In this document: piece after piece, positions 1-8,877 of the stretch | How the letters are laid out: each line of letters starts with the position of its first letter | How positions within the stretch are numbered: position 1 is the first letter of the stretch | Assembly (NCBI GenBank): GCA_963597615.1 | Contig: CAVBQS010000012.1 | Span: 14,141-78,140, forward strand | Length of the DNA stretch: 64,000 nucleotides | Source: CAKRJP01 sp963597615 | GTDB lineage: Bacteria > Bacillota > Clostridia > Lachnospirales > Lachnospiraceae | Reading direction: 5' to 3' | Program-made: the position numbers and the translations under genes | The notes under the pieces: model-generated | The model's database searches: none | What the model was told of the DNA's origin: nothing | The model's input: only the letters and a program-made list of their open reading frames with translations

Positions 1-402
1 ACCTTCTTTTTTAACGATAACTTCGAAAATCTTTTTAGCCTGATTTTTCTTCAGTTCATCCTGGGGGAAGAAGAACATTCCCACACCATAGTCTCTTTCA
101 GAACCTAAAGAAAAGCCGAGGTTTTTACAGGCTTTGGAGAAAAACTTATGAGAAATCTGTAAAAGAATTCCTACTCCGTCACCTGTCTCACCCTCGGCGT
201 CCTTGCCGGCTCTATGTTCCAAATGTTCAACAATCTTTAATGCGTCTACCACTGTATCGTGGGTCTTTTTACCTTTGATGTTAACAATTGCACCGATTCC
301 ACAGTTGTCATGTTCAAACTGGGAACGATACAAGCCTTGTGTTGTGCTCATATCCTGTTCAGTCATATGCATTGTCCTTTCTGATTTTAGTTTGTTTTTC
401 AT
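1..402 (-). CDS. gltB: Glutamate synthase large subunit, N-terminal part (cut by window edge)
   Basis: Only the first ~134 codons are present; the gene continues past position 1. The protein reads EHDNCGIGA around residue 34, which is the class II glutamine amidotransferase start of GltB, where a short propeptide is removed to expose the catalytic Cys (Cys34 here). The conserved region with HRAGKDAEGETGDGVG follows directly. GltB makes glutamate from glutamine and 2-oxoglutarate in the cytoplasm. I chose the ATG at 402 because GGGAG lies 6 nt upstream; an in-frame ATG at 366 (Met13) also has AGGA 8 nt upstream and is a realistic alternative. The 2-oxoglutarate, FMN and Fe-S parts are outside the window. 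Confidence 0.9.
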   Translation of the reverse strand, partial: MKNKLKSERTMHMTEQDMSTTQGLYRSQFEHDNCGIGAIVNIKGKKTHDTVVDALKIVEHLEHRAGKDAEGETGDGVGILLQISHKFFSKACKNLGFSLGSERDYGVGMFFFPQDELKKNQAKKIFEVIVKKEG

Positions 403-416
403 ACTATACTCCCTGG

Positions 417-468
417 CTTTACTTTTGTAAAGCATGAATTTTCGTTAAGTTGTCAGATTATTCGACAA
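417..468. promoter_or_regulatory. Two dyads in the gltB leader
   Basis: CTTTAC-TTTT-GTAAAG at 417-432 is a perfect inverted repeat just upstream of the gltB Shine-Dalgarno. TTGTC-N9-GACAA lies at 450-468. Either could be an operator or a short leader hairpin for gltB. I could not find a convincing -35/-10 pair, so the role is open. Confidence 0.3.
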
Positions 469-550
469 TTTAATATATTTTTCTCTACAGCCTAGTTATT
501 GTTTTAGTTTTCTCTAATTGTTCCTATTTTTTCAGTAATTAAAGGCAAAC

Positions 551-606
551 AAAAAAAGTCCTTTTTTGCAGATATCTTAAACCAAATTCCTACAAAAAGG
601 ACTTTT
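551..606 (-). terminator. Intrinsic terminator after the CPBP protease gene
   Basis: Read on the minus strand, AAAAGTCCTTTTTGTAG pairs with CTGCAAAAAAGGACTTTT, giving a ~16-bp stem with one bulge and an ~18-nt loop, followed by T residues. It lies 9 nt past the stop of the protease gene and separates it from gltB. Confidence 0.75.
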
Positions 607-614
607 CTTCTATT

Positions 615-1505
615 TTATTTCTCACCAGCCAAAGGTTGTAAGACTAGATACATTCCAGCGGCAAATGCTGCACAGACCACTGTGGCAAGGCCTATATAGC
701 GAATATCCTTTGCCAAAGCTGTATAAAAACTAAACTTTGTAGCAAAGACTGACACTAAATTCATAAATACATGGGCTAAAATCGGCGCCCACATAGATCC
801 CATCTGCTGATAAAGCCATGCAAGCAAGAACCCAAGTAAGGTTCCATATACAATCTGTACTATATTTCCGTGAAGCAAGCCAAAAATCAAAGAAGAATAA
901 ATCATTGCTCCCATAAGGGAACTATCCTCCTTCAACCGATTAAATACCAGACCCCGGAATACAAATTCCTCGCAAATCGGGATAATCACACCTAAAACCA
1001 CAATCTGCACTAAAAAATTGCTTGAATAAAAAGTCGACATTGTCTCAGTGTAGTCAGAACTATAGCTGGCAAAATTTCCAATAATGATCAGGTTATTTAG
1101 GGCAATACTTGAAGCCACCGCCATGAATATTGCCGGAACATAATATGCTAAAGAAGCCTTCTTTGCCAGGGCTTTTCCTGCCATTTTCTCTTTCATGCGG
1201 TCTTTGTGAAACATCCATGCCAAAAAAGGAATGGTACAGATTGCTGCCACACCCTCTATTAAGGTAGCATATTGTAAATATAAGTTTAGGATCTGATTAT
1301 AAATCTTCATCATCTGATTTTCATCATCTAATGCTTTTAAAACCAGGTCCTCATGTCCTGCCACATAGCCACCAACCAGTACAAACATTCCTGCCATGGA
1401 TACTACAAAGGCAATTCCCCACTTTACAAACAAGGGGCTCCACACATGCCAAAAATTACCGGCTCCTCTCGGTCTTCTAGGCCCTGTCTGTCTATATTCT
1501 TCCAT
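615..1505 (-). CDS. CPBP family intramembrane metalloprotease
   Basis: 296 aa with several predicted membrane segments. The three CPBP (Abi/CAAX-protease-like) motifs are visible: EEFVFRG with the Glu pair at ~179-180, HGNIVQ with His ~212, and HVFMN with His ~245. In this family these residues form the intramembrane metal/active site, and members act as type II CAAX-like proteases or in bacteriocin self-protection. Neither role can be chosen here because no peptide-precursor gene is adjacent. The N-terminus is a short basic cytoplasmic stretch (PRRPRG). The start ATG has AAAGGAC upstream. The gene appears monocistronic, with its own terminator. Confidence 0.85.
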   Translation of the reverse strand: MEEYRQTGPRRPRGAGNFWHVWSPLFVKWGIAFVVSMAGMFVLVGGYVAGHEDLVLKALDDENQMMKIYNQILNLYLQYATLIEGVAAICTIPFLAWMFHKDRMKEKMAGKALAKKASLAYYVPAIFMAVASSIALNNLIIIGNFASYSSDYTETMSTFYSSNFLVQIVVLGVIIPICEEFVFRGLVFNRLKEDSSLMGAMIYSSLIFGLLHGNIVQIVYGTLLGFLLAWLYQQMGSMWAPILAHVFMNLVSVFATKFSFYTALAKDIRYIGLATVVCAAFAAGMYLVLQPLAGEK

Positions 1506-1622
1506 TTATTGTCCTTTCTTCTTACATAAGGTTTTATTTTCTAATAGCCTTCTTTTAAAAGCTACTTTAACTATGATAATTCCAAGAAGCCTATCTTGCA
1601 ATTAAAAATTTATAAAAATTCC

Positions 1623-2558
1623 CTATCTAAAAAGAACGGATTTTACAGCCGCCTGATAAACTTCCATTTTTTCGGCCTTTTTAATCTTCTTTAGTTGTTT
1701 TTCCCGGCCCGGAAATTGTCTTCCTAAGTAATACCAAACTTCTTTCATCTTGTAGAGCACCGGCCTGGTTCCGGAGCAAGTCTTCTGATATTCCTCCTGT
1801 AAGAGGCTTAAAAACTCTTCCAACTTGTAAGAATCTATTTTCTCCTTAGAAGTGCTTTCTTTACTAATATCCTCCAACAAAAATGGATTCCCTACGATAC
1901 CTCGACCCAACATAATCTTGTCTATTCCTGGAAATTTTTCTTTAAAATCATCTACATCCTCTCTACTAAAAAGATCTCCATTATAGCAAAGAGGCAAGTG
2001 GGTATTGGCTACAGCATAGGAAAAGGCTTCTAAATTGGGATGATTATTATAAAAATCAGCCTGTACCCTAGGATGGATAATCAGTTCCTCTATGGGGTAC
2101 TGGTTGTAAATTCGAAGAATTTCCGGAAATTCCTCTGCTTCCATCTTTCCTATACGAGTCTTAATAGAGATCTTCACATCTGTACTTCCATAAATCTCAT
2201 CCAAAAACCGGTCCAGGTCCTCCGGTTTTGCTAAAAAGCCAGACCCTCTGTATTTGCTAACCACCGTTTTTGAGGGACAGCCCAGATTCAAATTAACTTC
2301 TCGGTAGCCAAAGGCTTCTAATTTCTTCACAGTACGCAGGAAATCCTCGCTATTGTTGGTAAGAATCTGAGGCACCACATACATTCCTTTTTGAGTTTCA
2401 GGGGCAATCTCTCTTAGTTCTCCTGCATTAAATCCCTTCTTTAAATGGGGAACCAAAAAAGGAGTAAAATATTTATCAAAGGGCAAAAAATAGGCGTGAT
2501 AGACACGCCTAAAAACTTCTGTCGTTACTCCTTCCATGGGAGCCATATAATATTGCAT
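1623..2558 (-). CDS. tRNA-dihydrouridine synthase (Dus family)
   Basis: 311 aa from the chosen start. It opens with YYMAPMEGVT, the FMN-binding start of Dus TIM barrels, and carries NLGCPSK with the catalytic Cys at about residue 94, followed by KTRIG and IHPR and a C-terminal helical RNA-binding part. Dus enzymes reduce uridines in tRNA D-loops using NADPH and FMN. Which position is modified cannot be told. An ATG five codons upstream (2573) overlaps the stop of the acetyltransferase gene as ATGA, but GAGAGGA sits 6-7 nt before the ATG at 2558, so I prefer that start. It is translationally linked to the preceding acetyltransferase. Confidence 0.88.
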   Translation of the reverse strand: MQYYMAPMEGVTTEVFRRVYHAYFLPFDKYFTPFLVPHLKKGFNAGELREIAPETQKGMYVVPQILTNNSEDFLRTVKKLEAFGYREVNLNLGCPSKTVVSKYRGSGFLAKPEDLDRFLDEIYGSTDVKISIKTRIGKMEAEEFPEILRIYNQYPIEELIIHPRVQADFYNNHPNLEAFSYAVANTHLPLCYNGDLFSREDVDDFKEKFPGIDKIMLGRGIVGNPFLLEDISKESTSKEKIDSYKLEEFLSLLQEEYQKTCSGTRPVLYKMKEVWYYLGRQFPGREKQLKKIKKAEKMEVYQAAVKSVLFR

Positions 2559-2569
2559 AAAATTTCCTC

Positions 2570-3106
2570 TCATTTGATCTTAGGGTCTTCTTGTAGCAAG
2601 CGTTCAAAACCGATTCTTCGCTCTCCCTTTTCAGGACCAAGTGCCAGGTAGATATCCCCACAAGCCAAAAAACCAGCCTTTTTCAGGGCATGCTGCATAG
2701 GAAGATTTCCAGGATGGGTATCGATTCTCACTGAACCAAATCCGTCTCTTTTTGCCATAGAAAAGCCATGTTCAAACATTTTTCCAGCAAGTCCCTTACC
2801 CTTGCATCCATCTGCCACAATTACCCGGTGCATAGAAGCATAGGGTCCCTCTGTCAACCAAGCGCCATTTTCAATAAAACCATAAGACACATCCGGTGTC
2901 ACTTGATAGGCAAAAGCCCCTAAAACAATCGCATCCTCCTCAGCGACATAGGCCATGTCCCCGGCAATATCTTCTTGCCAGTTTTCAAGGCTGGGGTAGC
3001 CTGTCTGCCACTGATCAAGGCCCAGTCCCTTAAGTTGGGCCTTAGCCATATTTGTAATCTCCCAAATTCTAGGTAAATCTTCTTTCATTGCAGCTCTAAA
3101 ATTCAT
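2570..3106 (-). CDS. GNAT family N-acetyltransferase
   Basis: 178 aa. Acetyl-CoA-binding features of the GNAT fold are visible: VIVADGCKGKGLAGKMFEHG matches motif A (R/Q-x-x-G-x-G/A), followed by IDTHPGNLPMQHALKKAGF, a typical motif B with the N-x-x-M/A and GF signature. The substrate is unknown; family members acetylate small molecules, peptides or ribosomal proteins. It lies directly upstream of the dus gene with a 4-nt overlap zone, so the two are probably cotranscribed. No aminoglycoside-specific signature is seen. Confidence 0.85.
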   Translation of the reverse strand: MNFRAAMKEDLPRIWEITNMAKAQLKGLGLDQWQTGYPSLENWQEDIAGDMAYVAEEDAIVLGAFAYQVTPDVSYGFIENGAWLTEGPYASMHRVIVADGCKGKGLAGKMFEHGFSMAKRDGFGSVRIDTHPGNLPMQHALKKAGFLACGDIYLALGPEKGERRIGFERLLQEDPKIK

Positions 3107-3157
3107 CCTTATTCCTCACCTGCCCCCCTAACAAAAAGTTTTTTCAAACTCTCTTTA

Positions 3158-3805
3158 TTATAATCCAGCCAAAGCATCCATTTTATCTTTACAAAAATAA
3201 TTAAAAAGAGCAATGGCCCTTCCCACTCCTATCATAGCACATACTGTACCGATTCCGATAGCCACTAAATGTCCGGTACATACAAAGCCAATCACACAGG
3301 TAATGGCTACGCTAATAAGGTCAATAACATTTTTTCCAAATCCCATATCCTTGTGGAGGGCATCTCCTACAGTCTTTGCCAAACCATCTGCAGGATTTGG
3401 TACTATTTTCATATTTACAGTCATAGCCGCTCCCACAGCAGTGATTAAAATTGCTGCCACCAACACCAAAATTTTTTGAAGAAATGTTTCCGGATGCAGC
3501 ACAATAATCTTTTCAAACAAACCTAAAAAAGAAGTAAATGCCAGGCAGACCGCAATCTGCAATGCATCCTTCCACTCCCTGTTTTTTCCCTTTATAAGAA
3601 ATTGGAGAATCACCTGGACAATATACACTAACAAGGTAATGAAAGCAAAATTTAAAGTCCATATGGAGGAAATGCTATAGGGCACAGATATTATTGGAGA
3701 TACTCCCAGAGTCGTCTCAGTATTTAAGACAATCCCAATGGCAAGAATCATCAGTCCTATAAGGTAGATTCCAAACCGCCAAAGCATCTTACTATTTATT
3801 CTCAT
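3158..3805 (-). CDS. YczE/YyaS/YitT-like integral membrane protein
   Basis: 215 aa with about five hydrophobic helices. It begins MRINSKMLWRFGIYLIGL and contains NTETTLGVSPI and PADGLAKTVGDALHK. This pattern of Gly/Pro-containing loops between helices, with glyProximal aspartates, is that of the YczE/DUF6198 family, whose function is not firmly known. A second member of the same family lies at 30040-30687 in the nucleoside operon, which also has an NxAAALGNDPVG loop. The gene here stands alone between the dus pair and the symporter. Confidence 0.75.
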   Translation of the reverse strand: MRINSKMLWRFGIYLIGLMILAIGIVLNTETTLGVSPIISVPYSISSIWTLNFAFITLLVYIVQVILQFLIKGKNREWKDALQIAVCLAFTSFLGLFEKIIVLHPETFLQKILVLVAAILITAVGAAMTVNMKIVPNPADGLAKTVGDALHKDMGFGKNVIDLISVAITCVIGFVCTGHLVAIGIGTVCAMIGVGRAIALFNYFCKDKMDALAGL

Positions 3806-3857
3806 AACTAATCACTCACTTTCTTTTACCCACCCTGCATTTTTTGCAGGACGAGCC

Positions 3858-3875
3858 TTGTGTATTATAACACAA
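3858..3875. promoter_or_regulatory. TTGTGT-N6-ACACAA dyad over a TATAAT box
   Basis: Perfect 6-bp arms around a 6-bp centre that on the minus strand reads TATAAT, 53 bp upstream of the YczE-like gene. The geometry resembles CRP-type sites. The corresponding -35 region (GCCGAT) is poor and lies within the upstream terminator stem, so the promoter may need an activator or may be fortuitous. Confidence 0.35.
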
Positions 3876-3876
3876 A

Positions 3877-3897
3877 GAGCTGCCAAATCGGCAGCTC
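3877..3897 (-). terminator. Hairpin after the NSS symporter gene
   Basis: GAGCTGCC and GGCAGCTC form a perfect 8-bp GC-rich stem with a 5-nt loop. On the minus strand it is followed by TTTGTGTT, a short and imperfect T-tract, so termination may be partial. A second small hairpin (CCTGCA/TGCAGG) is at 3834-3850. Confidence 0.6.
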
Positions 3898-3966
3898 CCA
3901 TCCATACTTCTTTTTGCAAGTTATCATGCATTTTTTCTATCACAAAGTCCTAATACATATTAGCTA

Positions 3967-5337
3967 TTAGGCGAAGAATTTGTCATAAATACCAAAGGCA
4001 AAGATAAATAGAACAATTAAGGGCAAGATATAGGTCAAGTAAAAACGCATCCAATCCTTCACCTTAATACCTTCACCGGCATTGGCTTCTTTCTTGTAAT
4101 TTTCCCATCCCCAGCCATGCTTGCTTACACAAAAGAGCAGATAAACTAAGGATCCAAGAGGCAAGAATAAATTACTTACTAGGAAATCTTCAAAATCTAA
4201 AATAGCTCCACCAAAAACCGAGAAAATATCACTGCTCCACACATTGTATCCCAGCACACAAGGTGCAGAAAGTAATGAAATCAGTACCAGATTTACCAGA
4301 CTGGATTTCTTGCGACTCCACCCAGTAAGTTCCATACCACAGCAGATAATATTTTCAAATACAGCCAAGACTGTAGACAAGGCCGCAAAGGACATAAACA
4401 AGAAGAAGAGACTTCCCCACAAACGTCCTAAAAACATATTTGCAAAAATATTAGGCAGGGTAATAAAAATCAAGCTAGGTCCCGATGTCTGATCCACATG
4501 GTAGGTAAAGCATGCAGGGAAAATAATAAGTCCTGCTGTAATGGCTACAAAGGTATCCAAGATAACCACTCGCACAGATTCTCCCAAAAGGGTATGATCT
4601 TTTCCGATGTAGCTTCCAAAAATCGCCATGGCTCCGACTCCAAGACTTAAGGTGAAGAAGGCCTGATTCATGGCTGACACTAAAGTGTTGATTACTCCCA
4701 TTTCCTTCATTCGGTCAAAATCAGGAATCAAATAAAAGGAAAGACCCTCTTTTGCACCGTCCATAAAAAAGCTATTGATGGCTAAAATTACCATAATAGC
4801 CAAAAGAGCAATCATCATAACCTTGGTAACTCGCTCCAATCCATTTTGAAGCCCCACCATACACACAAAGATTCCAATCACTACTACCACAAGCATCCAA
4901 AACATCATAACCCCTGGATTCCCCAGCATGTCAGTAAAACGTCCTGCTATAGCATCAGAATCTAATCCTGCAAGTTCCCCAGTGGCTGTCTGATAAAAGT
5001 AATAAAGCATCCAGCCAGAGACTGTGGTATAGAACATCATAAGAAGGTAACAGCCAACCAGGGTAAATCCCCCGTGAATATGCCATTTTTGTCCCGGTTT
5101 TTCCAGGGCCTGATAAGCCTTTACCGGGCTCTTTTGGCTGGCACGTCCCACTGAAAATTCCATACTCATAATAGGCAGACCTAAAATTACCAGGAAAATC
5201 AGGTAGAATAATACAAAGGCTCCACCACCTCCCTGGCCTGCTACATAAGGAAATTTCCAAACATTTCCAATTCCAATTGCACATCCTGCGGACAACAGGA
5301 TGAATCCCAAACGGGATCCTAATTTCTCTCTTTCCAT
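3967..5337 (-). CDS. Neurotransmitter:sodium symporter (NSS/SNF) family amino-acid transporter
   Basis: 456 aa with about 11-12 membrane helices. The N-terminus has the NSS helix 1 signature AIGIGNVWKFPYVAGQGGGGAF, split by the unwound G-x-G region that binds substrate and Na+; helix 6 and 8 regions (MNQAFFTLSLGVGAM; SFAALSTVLAVFEN) are also recognisable. The family imports hydrophobic or aromatic amino acids by Na+ symport, as with MhsT, Tyt1 and LeuT. Substrate cannot be assigned here. It is 59 bp downstream of the GT2 gene and could be transcribed with the polysaccharide genes, although GGGGGAC gives it a good ribosome binding site of its own. Confidence 0.88.
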   Translation of the reverse strand: MEREKLGSRLGFILLSAGCAIGIGNVWKFPYVAGQGGGGAFVLFYLIFLVILGLPIMSMEFSVGRASQKSPVKAYQALEKPGQKWHIHGGFTLVGCYLLMMFYTTVSGWMLYYFYQTATGELAGLDSDAIAGRFTDMLGNPGVMMFWMLVVVVIGIFVCMVGLQNGLERVTKVMMIALLAIMVILAINSFFMDGAKEGLSFYLIPDFDRMKEMGVINTLVSAMNQAFFTLSLGVGAMAIFGSYIGKDHTLLGESVRVVILDTFVAITAGLIIFPACFTYHVDQTSGPSLIFITLPNIFANMFLGRLWGSLFFLFMSFAALSTVLAVFENIICCGMELTGWSRKKSSLVNLVLISLLSAPCVLGYNVWSSDIFSVFGGAILDFEDFLVSNLFLPLGSLVYLLFCVSKHGWGWENYKKEANAGEGIKVKDWMRFYLTYILPLIVLFIFAFGIYDKFFA

Positions 5338-5396
5338 TTTACAAGTCCCCCAACTTATTTTTATGCCAAAACCGGCACATTTTATTCTGAAATGCT

Positions 5397-6371
5397 CTAT
5401 CCTATCAGTACATAGAGCAGATCCATTCCTTTATTTTTAAGCTTTTTAATTTCCCCATAATAGGGACTTCTCATTTGCCCTAGTAGCTTAAAAAGCTTCC
5501 GTCCTTCTAGATATTCAATATGTTTTCCGTAGAACTTTATTTTTTCATCATAATACTTCTTGTTTTTGTTATAGAACTCTGGATCCGACTCCTTAAGAGC
5601 AAGAAGCATCTGTCTTCCATCCACTGCAAGAATGGTTCTAGTCTCCAACTTGTTCCTGGTCCGCATCTTCTCCAGAAAATTCATGTTCGTCTTTTGCACC
5701 CCAATAGTATTCTTTTCATGGAGGCGGTAGTAGAACAAGGAAACATTCCAAAAATACATGGTATCCCGACTTGCCGCTGTAAAGTTAATCAAATAGTCAT
5801 GGGCTACCTGGGTGGAAAAATGTTCCACCACTTGATCCTTCAAGTCTCTACGCAGTAACAGGGCACAGCCCTGGAAGAAATTGTGATTATAATATTCTTC
5901 AAAGGTCACCCGGACGCAGGCTCCCTTAGGAACTTCCTTTAAGTAAAGATTGTTATTGGACTTCCCTCTCTCAGGGGCCACAGGCTTTCTTTCCCCTTTT
6001 TGGTTAATGTAGGTAAAAGAAGTAGCTAAGGCCTTAATCTGTGGCATCTCCTGCATTTTCGCCACCATAAGTTCTACCTTTTTCTTTTTCCAGATATCAT
6101 CTTGATCGCAAAGAAAAATATAGTCACCACTGCAAAGAGACATGGCTTTTTTAAAATTCAGACGATAACCCAAATTGGATTCATTTTCATAGAGGCAGAT
6201 CACTTGTGGATATTTTTCTTTATATTTCCTTAGAATCTTCACTGTTTCATCTGTAGAACCGTCATCGCAAATCACAAGCTGGTCCACCGGAAGTGTCTGA
6301 TTCAATATAGAATCTAACTGTTCTTTTATATACAGTTCACCATTGTAGGTTGTCATTGCTACAGAAATCAT
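5397..6371 (-). CDS. Glycosyltransferase family 2 (rhamnosyltransferase-like)
   Basis: 324 aa. The GT-A fold signatures are clear: MISVAMTTYNGELYI at the start, ICDDGSTDET for nucleotide binding, and FLCDQDDIW, the DxD-like metal/donor site extended as DQDD. This form is common in rhamnosyl- and galactosyltransferases of cell-wall or capsule clusters. It ends the four-gene operon after the exporter and the tandem glycosyltransferase, 9 nt downstream. The acceptor and sugar donor are not determinable. The protein is soluble or peripheral, with no hydrophobic helix of membrane length. Confidence 0.85.
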   Translation of the reverse strand: MISVAMTTYNGELYIKEQLDSILNQTLPVDQLVICDDGSTDETVKILRKYKEKYPQVICLYENESNLGYRLNFKKAMSLCSGDYIFLCDQDDIWKKKKVELMVAKMQEMPQIKALATSFTYINQKGERKPVAPERGKSNNNLYLKEVPKGACVRVTFEEYYNHNFFQGCALLLRRDLKDQVVEHFSTQVAHDYLINFTAASRDTMYFWNVSLFYYRLHEKNTIGVQKTNMNFLEKMRTRNKLETRTILAVDGRQMLLALKESDPEFYNKNKKYYDEKIKFYGKHIEYLEGRKLFKLLGQMRSPYYGEIKKLKNKGMDLLYVLIG

Positions 6372-6380
6372 ACTTCCACC

Positions 6381-8876
6381 TTAATTTTCCTTCAATTTGT
6401 ATCCACCAATATCTAGACTTAAATTCGGATTGTAGTAAGGGTCTCCCTCTGTTAAGATTTTACGCCACCGATTTTCAAAGTAAGTAATTTCTCCATTAAA
6501 TCGATTTAGTTTGTCATAGTTATTCTCGCTGCCTCGAGACTTAGACTCAAAATGATAAAGCTCACAGTAAGGATTATATACAATCTTATACCCCGCTTCT
6601 CTGATTTTCAAACAGAAATCAATATCATTAAAGGCCACCTTTAGTTCCTCATTCAGGCCTCCAACCTCATCATACACAGAAGCCTTTACCATAAGGCAGG
6701 CAGCAGTTACTGCACTAATGTCCTGCTGGCAAGCTACCCTTGCAAAATATCCAAGATCTTCTTTTCTCTGATTCACAAAGCTATGCCCTGCAATTCCCTG
6801 CATTCCAATAATTACACCACCATGCTGAATAGTATCGTCAGGATAATATAATCTTGCCCCTACTGCTCCCACATCAGGCCGCATACAAAATCCCAAAAGT
6901 TCTTCGATATCATTTTCATTAATAATCTCTGTGTCGTTATTAAGAAGAAGCAAGTACTCTCCCTTGGCATAAGTGCGGCCGAAGTTATTGATAGCTGAAT
7001 AATTAAATTCTCCCTTCCAATATACTACTTTAACCTTGGAATTTTCTTTCTCCAGCTTCTTGTAGTAGGCAAAGGTTTCCTCTTCTGTACTATTATTCTC
7101 TATAATAATGTATTCTATATTTTTATAAGTACACTTATTCTCTATAGACTGAATACAGCGGTCTAGATCCTCAATATGGTCTTTGTTTGGAATCATAATA
7201 GAAACCAAAGGCTCAGACTGGAGAATATATTTCACCCGGTAAATTCCAAGGGCCGGTCCATGTTCAACCTCCACTGGAATTTCTTTTTTCTTGAAATAAT
7301 CTTCCACTGCCCGCTTTCCTGCATCAAAGGCATACATCTTACTCTCCGGATTACCTGCTGTAGAATTCTCATGAATTCTCCAGTGGTAGATAACTCTCGG
7401 AATATGATAAATATGTTCTTCTCCGGCTTCTTCGCTTAAGCGCAGTACAAATTCAAAATCCTGGGCTCCATCATATTCTCCATTAAGCTGTCCCATCTTA
7501 TCAATCAGGGTCTTTTTCACCAGTAAGAAGTGGCAAATATAGTTATTGTTGCAAAGAAGATCATAGTTAAAGTCCGGCTTAAAGTGAGGATTAAAGAATT
7601 TTGAACCATCAGAGTTCATCTTATCTTCATCAGAGTAGATCATCAGAGCGTCCGGATGTTCATTAAACAATTTAATATTCTCATAGAGGGCATCTGGGGT
7701 TAAAGTATCATCATGATCATAAAGAGCAATAAAATCACCGGTAGCCAGGTCCATAGCCTTATTCATATTCTCGGCAATTCCATAATTTTCTTCAAGACGG
7801 GTGAAACGAATCTTCTCATTATCTCCGTAATGCTCTTTTACATAGGTCTCCACCTGATCATCGGTACTCCCATCAGCAATACAAAGCTCCCAGTTACTGT
7901 AGGTTTGGTTCTCTACAGTCTCAATCATTTCTTTCAAATAAACTATGGGAGTATTAAAGGTTGCCACAATAATACTGACCTTAGGTGTCAAAGCGAAATG
8001 AATTCTCCTCTGTTCCTTTAGCTGGTCTTCTGTAGCAAGCTGAATCCTTGCCCAGGTATCGTATTCCATATCTCCTGAAGGTTTTCCCTTAATAATCCTT
8101 CTAAGAAACTGCTTTCCTCCATGATTCTTAAAATAAGCTCCTGCCTTTTTAATGCTCTTAGGATTCACCTGTTTGGCCAGGGACACCACCCTGGCTGCAA
8201 AACTCGGGTTCTCTCCATTTGCTAAAACGCCACATCTTTTCAGATCAACAACCTGCGCCACTCCATCGCTTTTAATGTACAGATAATACTGAGCATCCTT
8301 CTTTCCCTTAAATGCAATATAAAAGCCACTGCGCCTTCTGTATTCATCAGGGAAATCCATTCGCTGCAGTACCCGGAAGGTATATTCCAAAGAATTTCCA
8401 GATGCATCCTTCACTTCATATTCCATCTCGGTCTCTTTCAAAGAGTAGGACCATCCCATAACAGAACAAAGCTCGGTCTTTTCATCATATCCGAAGCCTC
8501 CTACCTCATGCTCTATATAGGAATTATCTTCTAATTTTTTAATTTTTTTCTGGTTGTACTTATTCAGTAAAATTCTTTCTTTAGAGGTTTTTCCGTAAAT
8601 AGCTACAGATTTTATATCCTTCCCATTAGTATCAACCTTAATCTCAAATCCGGAATTTTTTGCTGAATAAGCCAACTTGTAAATGCGGATTAAATCTTTC
8701 CGATCATATCGTTCATAAGCCTGACACTCTACTTTCTTTCCATCAATCTCCACTTCAACAGCCACCGATTCATTGTCATGGGAAAAGATCCACCCCACAA
8801 TTTCTAGATAATGTAACTCCCCTACATTTTTATAATGAAACTTATCAATGGCAAATTCGCATTGTCCTTTTTTCAT
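6381..8876 (-). CDS. Two-domain glycosyltransferase with duplicated N-terminal GW-type beta modules
   Basis: 831 aa from the chosen start. Residues ~17-105 and ~120-215 are two related beta-rich modules, each with a G-W core (IVGWIFS and VMGWSYS) and a later conserved Gly-Phe. Two GT2 domains follow: ~300-530 with SIIVATFNTP, ADGSTDD and LYDHDD, and ~560-800 with SIMIPNKDH and LLNNDTE. Tandem-GT2 proteins of this kind polymerise repeat units such as rhamnans in Gram-positive walls. The same GW module is at the C-terminus of the neighbouring ABC ATPase. An ATG 24 nt upstream (8900) overlaps the permease gene; AGAGGAG 7 nt before 8876 supports the shorter form. The gene starts 1 nt after the permease stop codon, so translation is probably coupled. 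Confidence 0.85.
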   Translation of the reverse strand: MKKGQCEFAIDKFHYKNVGELHYLEIVGWIFSHDNESVAVEVEIDGKKVECQAYERYDRKDLIRIYKLAYSAKNSGFEIKVDTNGKDIKSVAIYGKTSKERILLNKYNQKKIKKLEDNSYIEHEVGGFGYDEKTELCSVMGWSYSLKETEMEYEVKDASGNSLEYTFRVLQRMDFPDEYRRRSGFYIAFKGKKDAQYYLYIKSDGVAQVVDLKRCGVLANGENPSFAARVVSLAKQVNPKSIKKAGAYFKNHGGKQFLRRIIKGKPSGDMEYDTWARIQLATEDQLKEQRRIHFALTPKVSIIVATFNTPIVYLKEMIETVENQTYSNWELCIADGSTDDQVETYVKEHYGDNEKIRFTRLEENYGIAENMNKAMDLATGDFIALYDHDDTLTPDALYENIKLFNEHPDALMIYSDEDKMNSDGSKFFNPHFKPDFNYDLLCNNNYICHFLLVKKTLIDKMGQLNGEYDGAQDFEFVLRLSEEAGEEHIYHIPRVIYHWRIHENSTAGNPESKMYAFDAGKRAVEDYFKKKEIPVEVEHGPALGIYRVKYILQSEPLVSIMIPNKDHIEDLDRCIQSIENKCTYKNIEYIIIENNSTEEETFAYYKKLEKENSKVKVVYWKGEFNYSAINNFGRTYAKGEYLLLLNNDTEIINENDIEELLGFCMRPDVGAVGARLYYPDDTIQHGGVIIGMQGIAGHSFVNQRKEDLGYFARVACQQDISAVTAACLMVKASVYDEVGGLNEELKVAFNDIDFCLKIREAGYKIVYNPYCELYHFESKSRGSENNYDKLNRFNGEITYFENRWRKILTEGDPYYNPNLSLDIGGYKLKEN

Positions 8877-8877
8877 A

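Noticed and set aside
372..1515. Repeated AAAGGACAAT sequences that resemble the GTCCT half-site (at about 372 and 1508)
   Set aside because: They are ribosome binding sites immediately before start codons, not dyads, so I do not count them as operators.
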